Source of the DNA: Cephalotus follicularis
Taxonomy: Eukaryota > Streptophyta > Magnoliopsida > Oxalidales > Cephalotaceae
Length of the DNA: 64,000 nucleotides
Assembly (NCBI GenBank): GCA_001972305.1
Contig: BDDD01000919.1
Span: 430,768 to 494,767, forward strand
Direction: 5' to 3'
The notes under the pieces were generated by a model. The model was not told where the DNA came from. It did no database searches and saw nothing but the letters and a program-made list of their open reading frames with translations. Positions 35,877 through 47,919 of this stretch are shown here, piece after piece; the stretch's first letter is position 1, and every line of letters begins with the position of its first letter. The position numbers were made by a program, and so were the translations under genes.

Positions 35877-38800
35877 TCCACACCATCTCTGGGGGGGGGG
35901 GTCGCGTCTGGTGGCGACCACAAGAATGCTAAAAAAGCCTATGGGAGGTAATTCCTTACTGTGCAACTGATTCATCATAGCAAAAGGCTGAGAACAGGTG
36001 GAGATGAGGAGGTGATATCCTTCTTGGAGGCGGACTATAAGGGATTACGTCTCCCTCATGATGATTCAGTGGTGGTAACTCTTCAAGTGGCACTTTTCAC
36101 TATGAAGAGGATTCTCATTGATAGCGGAAGCTCGACTGATATCCTGTATAAACACGTATTTGATCAGCTAAGGATACCAACCGACCAGCTAAAGCCCGTG
36201 AAGACCCCACTAGTTGGCTTTGTAGGGGAGATGGTCCATCCTCTGGACTCCATCGACCTGTCCATGGTTGCAGGCACGACCCCACGCCAGACCTAGGTGG
36301 AGATGACGTTCCTGATAGTGGACACACCAAGCCCTTACAATGCCATAATAGGGCGACCGTGTCTGAACTTAATGGAGGCGATAGTGTCCACAAGACACTT
36401 ATTGATGAAGTTCCCTACGAGGTTTGGAGTGGGGGAAGTCAGAGGAGATCAACAGGCGGTAAGATAGTGCTACAAGACTGCCATTATGGATAAAGGGAAG
36501 GACAAGGTACTTCCTATTGCAAATGTGGTGTGACGACCCGAATTCCCTCTTTGTACTATTCATGCATACATTGTACCGTATTGGATCATATCGAATTTTA
36601 TTGAATTGAGGTATTCCTATACCTATTGTTATTGTATTGATTATATGCATGTATAGTCGGGATTTTGAGCTGAGTTTCGGAGAGTTGGTCGACTTGACTA
36701 TATAAGTCAATTTCTCACTCTCATTATCCCATTCTTCTCCCTCTCTCTATCCTTCTCCCCCTCTCTCTCTTGCTGGCAGCCTCCCTCCATCTCCCTGGCA
36801 GCTGGATTTGCATCTCCGTCAATAAGGATATCTCTTGCAAGCTGTGGGTGCCGATTGAACAAGAAAGTAGCTGATTCTTAGGTGATTTCAGCCGATTGAC
36901 CGATCGTTAGCTCAACTTTTGAAGCTTCGTTAAAGGTAGGACTTCCCTACTTGATTCCCTATTGCTTAATTGCATAATTGATTGAATGATTGATTGAATT
37001 GAGTGATTGTATTGAATTAAAAAACTAGGGTTTTTATTGATTTCCCTGATCTAACTGATCTAGGAGGATTGAAATTGAATTCTGAAAGTTGTAAAAAGTT
37101 TTAGTAACCTCAAATGATTGATTTTAAACCTTGGTTTTCAAAGAATGGCTTTAAATTGTATTTTGGTATGAGATTGGCTGGTTTTCTGCATAAAAATGGA
37201 CCCTGCCCAGCAAAGACATCGATCCCTAGCCCATGGACATCGATGTCTTTTGCTTGAGATGTCGCATCTTTGGTTTCTGCAGCAAAGACATCGATGTCTT
37301 TCAAAGACATTGACGTCTTTGCCCAGGAGTTCTCTTCTTTGAGAAAGACATCGATGCCGAACATCGATGCGCATTTACAGGTTATTTTTAATGAAACGTG
37401 TTGACGCCTTTTCCCAAAGACATCGATGTCTTTAAGCCAGATCTCTATACAAATAGAGAAAGACATCAATGTCTTTCAAAGACATCGATGTCCTTCTACA
37501 GTTTTAAAGAAGTGCCCTGAAATGCATCGACGTCTTTTGCCAAAGACATCGACGCCTTCAGTGCAGAATGGGATTTTAACTATTTTAAAAGCTGATTTTC
37601 AACTCTTTTTCACATCTCCGCTTGACCAAAATCTCACTTGAGGTATTCAAGCGTTTGAAACACAATTTTCTACGGTTTTCAAAGATTGAATTGACAAATT
37701 GCTAGAGTGACGGATTGAGCCATAGGCGATGATCCAGTGATTTTTATCAACCGGATGGACATTTCTTCCCATCTTGTTGATTCGATTGTCACCGTCTATT
37801 GGCTACTGACCGATTGATTGATTGATTGAGCCATAAGTGTTGTGAGTCTAAGTTTGGAACGTTGGACGCACATTCTCATTTCTCCATTTGACATCACTAC
37901 TTATCGGCATTGTACTGACAGATTGATTGATTGTATTGTATGGATCCTATAGAGTGAACTTATGACCCGCATCGGCATGTTAGGTTATCGACTTTGTCCA
38001 CCTAGTCATTTATTGTATTGATCTGCTGACGAGCAATACTGTTATTGATTGATGATTGATGCTCCCGGAGGGTCGTAGCTCCCTAACGGTATAGTAGCTC
38101 CCCATGGTTGTAGCTCATCGATATTGTATTGACCCAGCCGTAGGCTGGAAGACCTATGAGTCCCAAACCTGATCAGTTTGAGACAAATGGGTAGATCTCC
38201 CACCCTTTTCGAATGACTACCTTCTATGGGATTGATCATTACTATTAATTGACATTGTACTGGCCCGAGGTCGCATGCTCTATAGGATATTGTTTGATTG
38301 ATTGAGTGTTTTTACACTACCATTGGGTGTCTGCTATTGATTGATTGTTATAGATCCTGTCCGTATGTTCTGTTATGGGCCAGGACATGTGGATAGTCAG
38401 ATCGCCAACTGTATTCATGCATTTGCCATATCATGCATTGATATTGTACACAGCACATAAATATTGCATAGATTGTCACCGATATTGCACATTGTACATG
38501 TATACATGCTGCATGAGGTTTCTGCTTAGCTAGTGTGGCTAACCCCATCCTTCGGGCTGGGGCTGTGTTGTACATTTTGTGTGCGGCATAGGTAGGGCAG
38601 CAGGTAGCAGCGGACAGAAGGATTAAAGACTCGATTTGATCGCACGACTGCTTGGGTATCGCAGAGCTGGTTGTGAGATATTGTAGTGAAATGATTGAAA
38701 TGTATTGTATTGTAAAAGATTGGTATTGTAAAGGATTTGTACTGTATGTATGGTTTATTGTATTGTATCTTCCACACAATGATATGTATTGCAAAGTTTT

Positions 38801-41800
38801 AAGTTTTTTCGCATTTTTATATTGCTAGTCCCGACCACTGTATTGTGTATTGGATTGAGAGTAATGCCACGTGTTCGTTCTACGGGAGCGGGGTGTTACA
38901 TGTGGAGCTCAGAGGAGACGTGGAACCTGAGTGCCCACAGCCTGTTGAGGACGTGATCCAAGTGCCCATGGAAGAGGGCAACACTGAAAGAGTGTTCCAA
39001 GTTGGCTCACAACTTGGAGAGGTGGAGAATGGGGAATTAATAACATTCCTCCAAAACAACAAAGATGTTTTTGCCTGGTCGGCAGAGGAGGTCCCGGGGA
39101 TCAGCCCAAATGTAATGGTTCACAAGCTAAGTGTGGATCCAATGAGACCTCTGACCAGGTAAAAGAAGAGGAACTTTACTCTTGAGAGGCAGTAGGTAAT
39201 AGCCGAGGAGGTGAGCAAGCTATTGCAGGCAGGGTTCATAAGGGAAGTGCATTACTCAGACTGGTTGGCGAACCCAGTACTGGTCAAAAAGAAAATGGCA
39301 AGTAGAGGATGTGCATTGATTTCATAGACCTCAACAAAGCTTGTCCCAAGGATCACTTCCCTCTTCCAAAGATAGATCAGTTGGTGGATGCGACCTCGGG
39401 CTACAGAATGTTAAGCTTCTTGGATGCCTACTCGGGATACAATCAAATCCCTATGTACGGGCCCGACGAGAACAAAACAACTTTCATCACGGACCAGGGG
39501 ATGTATTGTTACAAAGTCATGCCCTTTGGACTGAAGAATGCAGGGGCCACCTACCAACAACTAGTCAACAAAATCTTTGAGCCTCAGATTGGGTGAAACA
39601 TGGAGGTCTACATCGACGATATGCTCGTCAAGACCCCAGCCAGGAGCCCCCACATCAAAGATTTGGAGGAAACATTTGAGGTACTGAGAAGATACAAAAT
39701 GAAACTCAATCCATCCAAGTGCATTTTGGGGTCACCTATGGTAAGTTTCTCGGGTTCATGGTCTCAAGCAGAGGAATAGAGGCCAACCCAGAGAAGATCT
39801 CAGCAGTTCAGAGTATGAGGCCTCCCTAGACCATCAGGGATGTTCAAAAGCTAAATGGAAAGATTGCAGCCCTGAGCAGGTTTGTGTCAAAATCAGCAGA
39901 GAAGTGACTCCCACTCTTTAAGGTGCTCAGGGATCCTAGGGGATTTTCCTGGTCAGACGAATGCCAAGCAGCCTTCGACAAGTTGAAGGAATACATGGTT
40001 TCCCCTCATTTGATCTCAAAACCTAAGGACGGGGAAGACTTGTATTTGTACCTTGCGGCCTCCTCTGGCGCAGTGAGTGCAGTGCTAGTCAGGGAGGAGG
40101 AGAAAGTTCAGAGGCTGGTGTATTATATGAGCAAGGCTTTGAATGATGCTGAGAGGAGGTACCCAGAGGTAGAGAAGTTTGCCTATGCTCTGATCATAGT
40201 GGCCAGAAAATTGAGGCCATATTTTCAAGCCCATACAATCAAGGTTCTGACTGACAAACTGCTCAAACAAGTTCTTGCAAAACCTGACACCTCAGGAAGA
40301 TTAATCAAGTGGTCAGTCGAACTAGGCGAGTATGATGTGAAGTTTGAAGCCAGACCAGCAATCAAATCACAGGTCTTGGCCAACTTTGTTGGAGAAAATA
40401 CACCTACGAAGTGTATGGAGGAGAACCCCTTTGAGAATGAGAAGGGGATGTGGAAGTTGTCCGTGGATGGCTCATCCCGCGTCACTGGCAGTGGAGTAGG
40501 GCTGGTATTAACAAGCCCAGATGGTTAGACGTTGGAGTATGCTCTGAGGTTTGGGTTTAAATCTATGAACAACGAAGCTGAGTGGGAAGCTCTGATAGCT
40601 GGGCTGACAATTGCAAAGCACTTGGAGGTGCAAAAGATAGAAGCCTCCAGTGATTCTCAGCTAGTAGTTGGTCTGGCAAGTGGAGAGTATGAAGCCCGAG
40701 AAGACTCAATGTCCAAGTACTTATTGCATTTTCAGAGTTTGAAGTCAACCTTCGAAGTTCTAAGAGTTTTGAAAGTACCCAGAGCAGAAAACGCCCGAGC
40801 AGACCAGTTATCAAAACTAGCCACGACGGAGGAGCTGGAGAAGAACAAAACCGTGTTAGTAGACTACCTGGACAGACCCACCATCTCTGCAGTAGACGTG
40901 ATGGACATAGACTTACCGCATGAGCCAAACTGGATGACCCCATTCATCAATTGGCTGAGGAATGAGATTTTACCTGAGGACCCCACAGAGGCAAGAAAAC
41001 GGGTATACAGATCAAACAGATTTCAGCTCCGAGACGGGATCCTCTACAAAAGGTCTTTCTCTTTTCCTTGGCTGAGATGTTTGACCCCCTTAGAGGCTGA
41101 TTATGCTCTAAGGGAAGTCCATGAAGGAGTTTGTGACAACCACACGGGGGGCAGGACATTGTCCCACAAGCTATTAAGGCAGGGCTACTACTGGCCGACC
41201 TTGCATCAAGATGCTATAGACTTGGTAAGAAAATGTGACAAGTGCTAGAGGAACACAAACATAAGCAGAAGACCTTCTCAACCTCTGACGTCTATCACGA
41301 CCCCTTCGCCCTTTGCACAATGGGGGATGGATTTCGTCAGACCACTACCCGTGGAGACAGGCCAGAGGAAGTTTCTCATTGTAGCAGTGGATTATTTTAC
41401 CAAGTGGGTAGAAGCAGAACCCCTGGCCACAATCACAGAAGCAAACACGGAAAGTTTTGTATGGAAATCCATTATCTGTAGATTCAGAGTCCCAAGGACA
41501 ATAGTCACAGACAACGGAAAACAGTTTGATTGCCAGACGTTCTGTGACTTTTGCAAAGAGTGGAGAATAGGGCATAGGCTTGCCTCCGTAGCCTACCCCC
41601 AGAGCAACGGTCAAGCCGAGGTGATCAACAGAGAAATCATCTCGGGCTTGAAGAAGCGCCTAGAAGACAACAAAGGAAGATGGACATAGGAGCTACCAAG
41701 TATACTGTGGGCATATAGAACCACTCCTCAGACCACAACTGGTGAGTCCCCATACAGCCTTTGTTTTGGAGCTGAATCTATGATACCGGTGAAGATTGGT

Positions 41801-42166
41801 GTACAATCTCTAAGAGTTGTGCACTTCACTGAAGAGAACAATAAAGGAGGACTTAGATGTCTCCTTGATTTAGTAGAAGAACTCAGAGATAAGGCCGCCA
41901 TCAGAGTTGCAGCCTACTAACAGAGGGTGAGTCGTTACTATAACAAAAGGGTAAGCCCCAGACCACTAAGGCAAGGAGATCTAGTTCTACGCAACTCAGT
42001 TATTGCGAATCCAACTGGTACCAGAGGAAAACTAGCTCCCACCTGGGAAGGACCATACAAGATCAAGAGAGTGCTCCGTCTAGGAACATTCAAACTTGAA
42101 ACTCTGGGGGGAAGGGAGATTGTCAGAGTTTGGAATGCCGAACATCTGAGGAAATACTATCAATAA
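35877..42166 (+). pseudogene. Tat element pol: protease, RT, dual RNase H, integrase (with stops)
   Basis: Interrupted by the 36529-38900 solo LTR. The protease is at about 35960-36520 (LIDSGSSTDILY near 36115; IIGRPCLN). Pol continues at 38906: VFAWSAEEVPGI (39068), RT (MCIDFIDLNKACPKDHFPLP at 39309; MPFGLKNAGATYQ; YIDDMLVKT at about 39610), first RNase H (39923-40430), and second RNase H starting WKLSVDGSSRVTGSGVG (40450) with NNEAEWEALIAGL and SDSQLVVG. A zinc-binding H/C block follows at about 41140-41247, then the integrase core (MDFVRPLP, TDNGKQFD, SNGQAEVINRE) at 41327-41690 and the C-terminus to 42166. Stops at about 36294, 39160, 39594, 40526, 41246, 41687 and 41919 and frameshifts near 39300 and 39735 show decay. 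Confidence 0.88.
36529..38900 (+). mobile_element. Solo LTR (2.4 kb) with perfect duplication TGTGG and ATCGAT palindrome array
   Basis: Starts TGTGACGACCCG and ends GGGGTGTTACA, flanked by TGTGG at 36524-36528 and 38901-38905. TATATAAG at 36699-36706, followed by a CT-rich leader (36716-36785), supports plus orientation. A GTCGAC lies at 36688, just upstream of the TATA box. About 13 copies of a palindromic word centred on ATCGAT (best form AAAGACATCGATGTCTTT) lie at about 37213-37557. No coding domain; a solo LTR of a gypsy element. Confidence 0.9.
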
Positions 42167-43182
42167 ATTTTGTAAGTTGTACAAATTCAAGGCATCAATA
42201 AAATAGAATTTTTTTCAAAAAATACTTGTTCAAGATCATAGTTCCAAGTTTGCAAGGGACCGAAGGTCCAATGTTCATGTCCTCAAACCTCTGAACAACC
42301 ACCGATGAACTCCCTCAATCATGAAACTCTACTTTAAAGCATGTCAGACCAAGCTCCTAAGGGGGCATTCAGGTCACATCTTGGTACAGGTCCAAAGCTT
42401 TCTAAAGCTTTCAGAAAGATGAGCTCCTAAGGGAGAACAAACACCAGCTGAGGTCTCAAACAAACCAAGATCCGACAAGACTCTTTCCGAGGAGAAACTC
42501 CTCTCTAGGAGAGACTCCTTCTGAGGAGCAAAGAAGACTCCTTCCGAGGAGCAAAGAAGACTCATTACAAGGAGAGACACCTCCCGAGGAGCATCTAAAA
42601 CCATACATGCAAAAGACTTCCAAGGAAGCAATAAGACTCCCTAGGGAGCGAACACTGGTTGGCAACACCATGGGAACTTGACCGACCAGACCTAAAATCA
42701 TGTCTTGAAAGGCGAATCCATGGGAACTCGCAACGATCAAGTTCGTTTTACTGAGCACTTTGAAACAAGTGTCCCTACGAGGACTGCAAGCTCAGACGAC
42801 CTGGTCCATAACATGATGGACCAGACGATATCCTGCTCGACAAACCCATAGGAACTTGTCCGATTAGACCAAAAACGTAGTCTACGAACACAACAGAACT
42901 CGTAAAGACTAAGTCTTGTTACCTAAGCACTTTGGAAGCAAAGTGTCTTACGTAGATTATAAAGCTTAGGTGATCACACATATAAGAAGTCTATAAGTTA
43001 GACTGAGATAAAATTCCTAAGGGAATTGTGAACATATATATATGCAAAGCTCAAGCACACGATGCGAAGAAATAAAAACAAGATCCGAGAATACTAAAAG
43101 GTTCCTTTTTCATTCATGCTTAAAGATTACAAGTTCATGAAAGCCAAAAAACTATTACAACTTAAAAGCAAAATAAGAAAAG
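42167..43182 (+). other. Tat element 3' region, non-coding part
   Basis: About 1 kb between integrase and the antisense ORF. It contains a short degenerate tandem pattern of CTCCTTCCGAGGAGCAAAGA-like units (about 42476-42600). No ORF recognised. Confidence 0.6.
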
Positions 43183-45413
43183 CTAAAGCTGGGGAAGATC
43201 TTCATCGTCGGGCAGAGGAGTGTTAAAGGGATCAATGACAGGAAGTGGAGGAACCACAAGCTCTGAAGCGGGATCCATGAGACCCGAAGAGGTTGGGATG
43301 ATGGAGGAGTCCAGGGTAGGATCCGAGGGCAGGATTACCAAGTCTGGCGACCCGATCCTTGTTAACTCTTCTCCCATAGCAGACGAAACCCTCTCTTCTA
43401 AAGCAGGCCTAAATTTTTCTTTATCCTCATCGACCCCCTCAGGGTAGAAATCGAAGGCGTTGGTCGCCAAACTGTATACCACACCACCTACAGGAACGTC
43501 TGGATGAAGGGAAGAAACCCAGTTTCTGCAAGCATAGAAACCCCGACGGAAGTACTCGGCCACGTCCTCAAACACAGCATCCTCGAAGTCTTTCAAAGCT
43601 TTGAACTCCTCCACGGAGGACTTCATCAGCTCTTGGAATTCGTCCGAGGACTTGAACTCCACCACGGCCTTCTTCCGTTCCTCCTCAGCTATTCCTCATC
43701 TTTTCTCTGCTGGCGCTCAATTTTTGCTTCCAGGTCATGGCACCTCTCCTTGACGAGGCCGAGCTCCCCCTCCAATTCCATCTTATCGGCCCTCTCCTCC
43801 TCCAAGTCCTCAACAACTTGCTTCTTCTTCTCTACCAAAGCGTCCTGAACCTTAAAGAATTCATTCAACTAGGCTTGGGCAGAGCGAGCAGTCTCTTCCA
43901 GCGCTGCCATGTCAGCCCTCAGCTTCCTATCCCTTGCAACGATGGCAGAGAAGTTCTCCACTAGAAGTTGAGTATTGTTCAGAGCCTGTTAGAGAAGCAA
44001 ACCTGTCATAGCACAAAAAAGGAGGGATATAACAGAGGAAGAGATCTCTTACCCACAAGTTGCTCCGAAGACACTGAGTCACCAACTCCTCGTTGGACCA
44101 GTTAGCCCTCGCCGTCATCTCTGGAGGGAAGAAGACCAATTGACTGACCGCTTGAGGGACCTCAAGAGCATTCAAATGTATTTTGGAACTGTCCAAGGCC
44201 TCCAGGTCATTGAGCATATCCTCAACTAGGTCCTTTTGCTTGCCTCACCCCTCTTCTCAGTGGCAGCTGCAACCTTTACAGGTGGAGGAGCCTTGGCTTT
44301 TGGCCTTAACCCCCCTGTCTTGGGAGCCTTCCCTTTCTGCTTTGATCCTCCCACGGCAGACGATTTCTTTTTGTCGGTGGCCTTCAAAATAGCAGAGAAG
44401 TCACTCCGAGAAGCCATTGCTGAAGGAAGACACAAAAATCAAAGTCAGTGATTCAAAATATAAAAGGGTGAAAACAATTCTAAAGTTAGCAGTGGAGGAG
44501 ACAAATGCTTTATACAGCTTTCCCCGACACTGGGGGCATGGAACTATCTTCAGCTCCCTCCCTCTGAGATGTCCTTCTCCGCTCCATCCCAGTGCGATTC
44601 TTGGCCAGGGACCACGCTCAGCTCGACCTGGAATAGACGATTCTCATGCACAGTGGAATTCACCTCCTCAAGCTCCAGAGCCAGGAGTTTGTTGAGGTCC
44701 ACTTTCTCTGCCTATGTCAAGCGGGACCTCTTGTTCAGAGGTGGTGTGTCCATAGAATCACACCAGGGGGAGGGAGTGAACCCTTCGAAGTTCTTTATCA
44801 GGAAATACCCCCTCATCCAATTCTTAATAGATTTGGTAGGGTTGAATAGAAGCTTTTTTACACCAGAACGAGACTTGAAAAAATGCTCGCGCTTTCCTGG
44901 CGAGGCCGAGAGGAGATAGAACTCTTTAAAAAGACCCACTGTCGCGTTCACCTCTGACTCGATACATTTGACAAGGAAGCCTATTATGAAGCTCCAAGAC
45001 TGAGGTTGGAAAAGTGAAGGATGGAGACAAAAATTCTCCAGGACCGAGATGGCAAAGGAGGGTACTAGAACCCTCAAGCCATGAAAGAGCGCGTCTTCGA
45101 AGACCACGAAGAGACCAGCTCTGCTCATTGTGACTATCCGAGGGTCCGAGGGAACATTGTACGTTATCCCACTAGGAAAGTTGTACTTCTTGGAGAGTTC
45201 CATCACATCTCCACGAGAGAGGGTGCTAACCTTGAAGTAACTTTCAGAAGCTTAGGGGTTAGCTTCGGTGGTGGGGGCAACAGGGTCACCCAGCACAGCC
45301 CCCATGCTGTCTTCAGAGTTGAGGGGTTTTTCGGCGGTGGAAACCACCATGGCCAAGGGTTCGACCTCTAAGGGAGAAGAAGAAGATCCACTAGTTTGTT
45401 CGTTCCTGGCCAT
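43183..45413 (-). pseudogene. Antisense spliced ORF of the Tat element ('putative gypsy type transposon' protein), decayed
   Basis: Lies 3' of pol on the opposite strand, as known for some Tat-group elements (for example the antisense gene of Grande). The start MARNEQTSGSSSSPLEVEPL is at 45413. The first part (45413 to about 44640) holds the conserved block GLFVVFEDALFHGLRVLVPS and NFEGFTPSPWCDSMD, typical of the Pfam 'putative gypsy type transposon' domain, with a stop at 45252-45254. A likely second exon begins near 44417 (MASRSDFSAILKATDKKKSS), has a one-base frameshift near 44225, and continues LNDLEALDSSKIHLNALEVP to a donor (TTGTGG|GTAAGA, about 44053). A third part, from an acceptor near 43986, is a coiled coil (EKKKQVVEDLEEERADKMEL) and ends at 43183. 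Stops show it is dead here. Function unknown; the gene keeps separate splice signals. Confidence 0.7.
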
Positions 45414-45957
45414 TTATCTTAGATAGAGAGAAAGAAGAGGCTAAAGAAACCCTGGACTAACTTAGAACAGCTAGAAAACGACGAGTACTTACCAAGAATC
45501 TTGACGAAAGAATGGCGAGACAAGGAAGATTTGAAAGCACTGGAAATCTGGGTAGATCTCAGCAAGAAGATGAAGTTTAGAAATTGAAAAAGCGAAGAGT
45601 TTTTCCTTAAGAGAAAGATATCTTTTAAAGACCAAGAGCTCGGATCCTAGCCCTCCAAACTACGCAAATTTAATAGCTAAGGAACGAACAGTCAAATCAG
45701 ATACAGAATACGAAGAGACAGAGGCTGGAAATGCGCAGAACACGAAAGGAGTAAATTGTGTCCTATACGCCTCTTAATAGGTTGGGATTCGGGTCCAATA
45801 AACAAGCCCAGCAACCAAAGAAGGTCTGAGGAAGCCCAATTGTGATAGTAGATTGAGACTGAAGGTTATGCAATGGAGGCCTGCTCGAGTGATAACTCCC
45901 AACTCTGCTCCTCCTCTTCTGCCATGGCGAGAGAAGAAGGACCAGGGGGGCATATGA

Positions 45958-46788
45958 TGTGAGAAAAAATCTATCTATACACAGAACAACATGTGTTCTA
46001 CGCAGACGTAGCCAAGTGTCTAGGGGCATTAAAGCTTACATGTATATGGGCCAGATGAAGCTTATTAACTCCAGCTAGAGAAGCAGGTGAGGACATCCTC
46101 CTCGGCATTAGTGCCGAGGAACTCCTCCTTGGTTGTATTGCAGAGGACGTCCTCCTCGGCTCCAGTGCCGAGGACGTCATCCTTGACTGCATCGCAGAAG
46201 ACCTCTTCCTTAGCAGCATTGCAGAGGACCTAATGCTTCAGGCGCCAGCCCTTGAAGAAGCTCTCGACGTTGAAGACCTTGAAGTGGATAAGAGATCAGA
46301 GGACCTCCCTTTCCTCGTCCTCCCCAGGATGAGGCCATAAAATCAGCCTACATTCCAGGGATTCACCTCTTCAAACATGGAAAGATAAGATATGATAAAC
46401 GTCTTATAGGTAATGTACCACCAAATCCGGCGGAGATCAAGGGAAATGTCAGATATCCTCGGCATTTTCTTAGGGGCACAACAACCACCTCAGATTTACA
46501 CGCTCAGGCAATTACAAACCAATACTATAAATACCAGTTTCACAGTCAAAACAAAGGTCAGTCAGCCATTTTTACTCTCAAAAGAACCTTATTTTCTCTG
46601 TGCAGTGCCTAACTTGAGCGTCGGAGTGTCCCCGGGAGAACAACCTCCTGGACCTTCAACGAGTTTGCTTACCTTGTGCAGGGAATATAAACCCACCGTT
46701 CTTCTCAGGCATTTTTCCGAGCGTTTCCATTAACAAATCAAAGCCCTCCACGTAGGGTACTGTTGAAGGAAGGTTTTCTGCATCAACA
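45958..46788 (+). repeat. 3' LTR of the Tat element
   Basis: 831 bp with five full 27-bp minisatellite units (46091-46225), against a shorter array in the 5' LTR. TATAAATA lies at about 46526-46533. Ends TGCATCAACA. Confidence 0.87.
46091..46225. repeat. 27-bp minisatellite in the Tat LTR
   Basis: Five units of exactly 27 bp start at 46091, 46118, 46145, 46172 and 46199. Each begins GGACNTCCTCCT-like and ends GCCGA or GCAGA. Because 27 is divisible by three, the 5' LTR array reads as a 9-residue repeat inside a spurious ORF. Confidence 0.9.
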
Positions 46789-47014
46789 ATTTTTAAGTGA
46801 ATTGAATATTTCTAACTATTTCATTTTTTCATATTATTATTATAATTGACTTAACAGTTAAAATTATCATTAAAAAATGAAATAGGTAGAGATATCTAAT
46901 TCACTTAAAAATGGACTTAGATAATCTACGTGTATAAATCATCATATCTAATGATTGGATTTGTAAAATGAGTTGTTTAAACTCGAATTTAAGAGAAAAT
47001 AAAATTATTTTTTT

Positions 47015-47441
47015 CTTTTAAAAAAATGACAGAAACCACTCGAAGTATAGAAAGTTTTGGAGATCAAACTTGTGATCATTAAACACTAAAATTCAATTGC
47101 TGGCTAACATGATCCAACAAATAATGGTTAAACTGTATGAAAGAGGACAGTCGCATACAAGTGGCCGAAGAGTCAAGAAGTCAAGTCAAGAAGGTTATTG
47201 ACCAGGTTTCCAAAAATCAGCGTGGACCTAAGAGGAAGTCGCACCCAAGGGCCAGGATCCCATTACAAATTAACCCTTGAAGATTGGCTAGGTTACACCC
47301 AACCAGCCTGGCAACTGTGCAAACCCTGCTCAAGGTAATGACTAGAACCAAAATGACCATTACATCATTCATGAGTGTTATGGACCGAGCCTCAGGAGAA
47401 CCGACCGCCCAATATAACAGGATCCATATCCCAACTAGATA
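47015..47441. other. Intergenic DNA between the MITE and the next solo LTR
   Basis: About 430 bp with no gene, RNA or repeat recognised. Ends with the duplication AGATA at 47437-47441. Confidence 0.5.
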
Positions 47442-47919
47442 TGTCACACCCCGTCTTTATAATTAACACATGGTTAATACAATTAATCCAGTATTTTCAA
47501 ATTAATTAAATTTCTTAACTTTTGCGGAAGCATTAATGAAACTGGATTGTCTAAATAGTATACACATGCAGCCCATACTACATGCTTAAACTTATAAAAC
47601 TCAAAGTTATATATTACATATTGATAATGTAAATATAACAAATGTATGACTTATTACAATTACAACCTTAAAGAAAATTCCTCTTGCAATGCAAGGCTTC
47701 AGCAGCACGTCTCCAAATCCTTTGTCAATATGAAATTGTAGGTATTAGCCTTTTGTCTACTCAGCTAAGTAGAAAATATGCATGAAGATGAATATATAAA
47801 TGTAATCATGCATGACAGTTTATATTTCCAAAATAAGGTATATATATAAATCAATATATATAAGAAACCATGCCAATTGGTTACAATCAACCGGATATCA
47901 GGAATACCATCAAGGGTAC

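Larger units (their letters stand above)
30152..46788 (+). mobile_element. Ty3/gypsy Tat-type retrotransposon with two solo LTR insertions
   Basis: The LTRs are 30152-30946 (795 bp) and 45958-46788 (831 bp), starting TGTGAAAAAA or TGTGAGAAAA. The primer site TGGCGCCGTCTGTAGGAAG at 30949-30967 and a purine tract ACCAGGGGGGCATATGA (about 45941-45957) define the ends. Order: gag (30992-32535), protease, reverse transcriptase, first RNase H, second (archaeal-type) RNase H, integrase (to 42166), then a 3.8-kb 3' region with an antisense spliced ORF. This layout is that of the Tat/Ogre/Retand group. Two solo LTRs sit in the interior; without them and their duplications the element is about 10.9 kb. 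TTTTA occurs next to both ends, but two extra bases (AT) after the 3' LTR leave the exact duplication unclear. All ORFs carry stops. Confidence 0.88.
30043..47014. mobile_element. Foldback MITE split by the Tat element (30043-30151 and 46789-47014)
   Basis: The 109 bp to the left of the Tat element and the first 50 bp to its right, read together, form one arm of a long inverted repeat whose other arm is about 46862-47014. Matching blocks include TTAAATTTAGATTTAAACAA (left) against the complement of TTGTTTAAACTCGAATTTAA (right), and AAGTGAATTGAATATTTCTA against the complement of TAGAGATATCTAATTCACTT. Each arm is about 150 bp with a short AT-rich loop; total about 335 bp without the insertion. 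It must predate the Tat insertion. It probably belongs to the same family as the MITE in metacaspase intron 1. Confidence 0.7.

Noticed and set aside
30147..46795. TTTTA target duplication of the Tat element
   Set aside because: TTTTA is present on both sides, but two bases (AT) lie between the 3' LTR end and it, and the site is T-rich, so the match may be chance.
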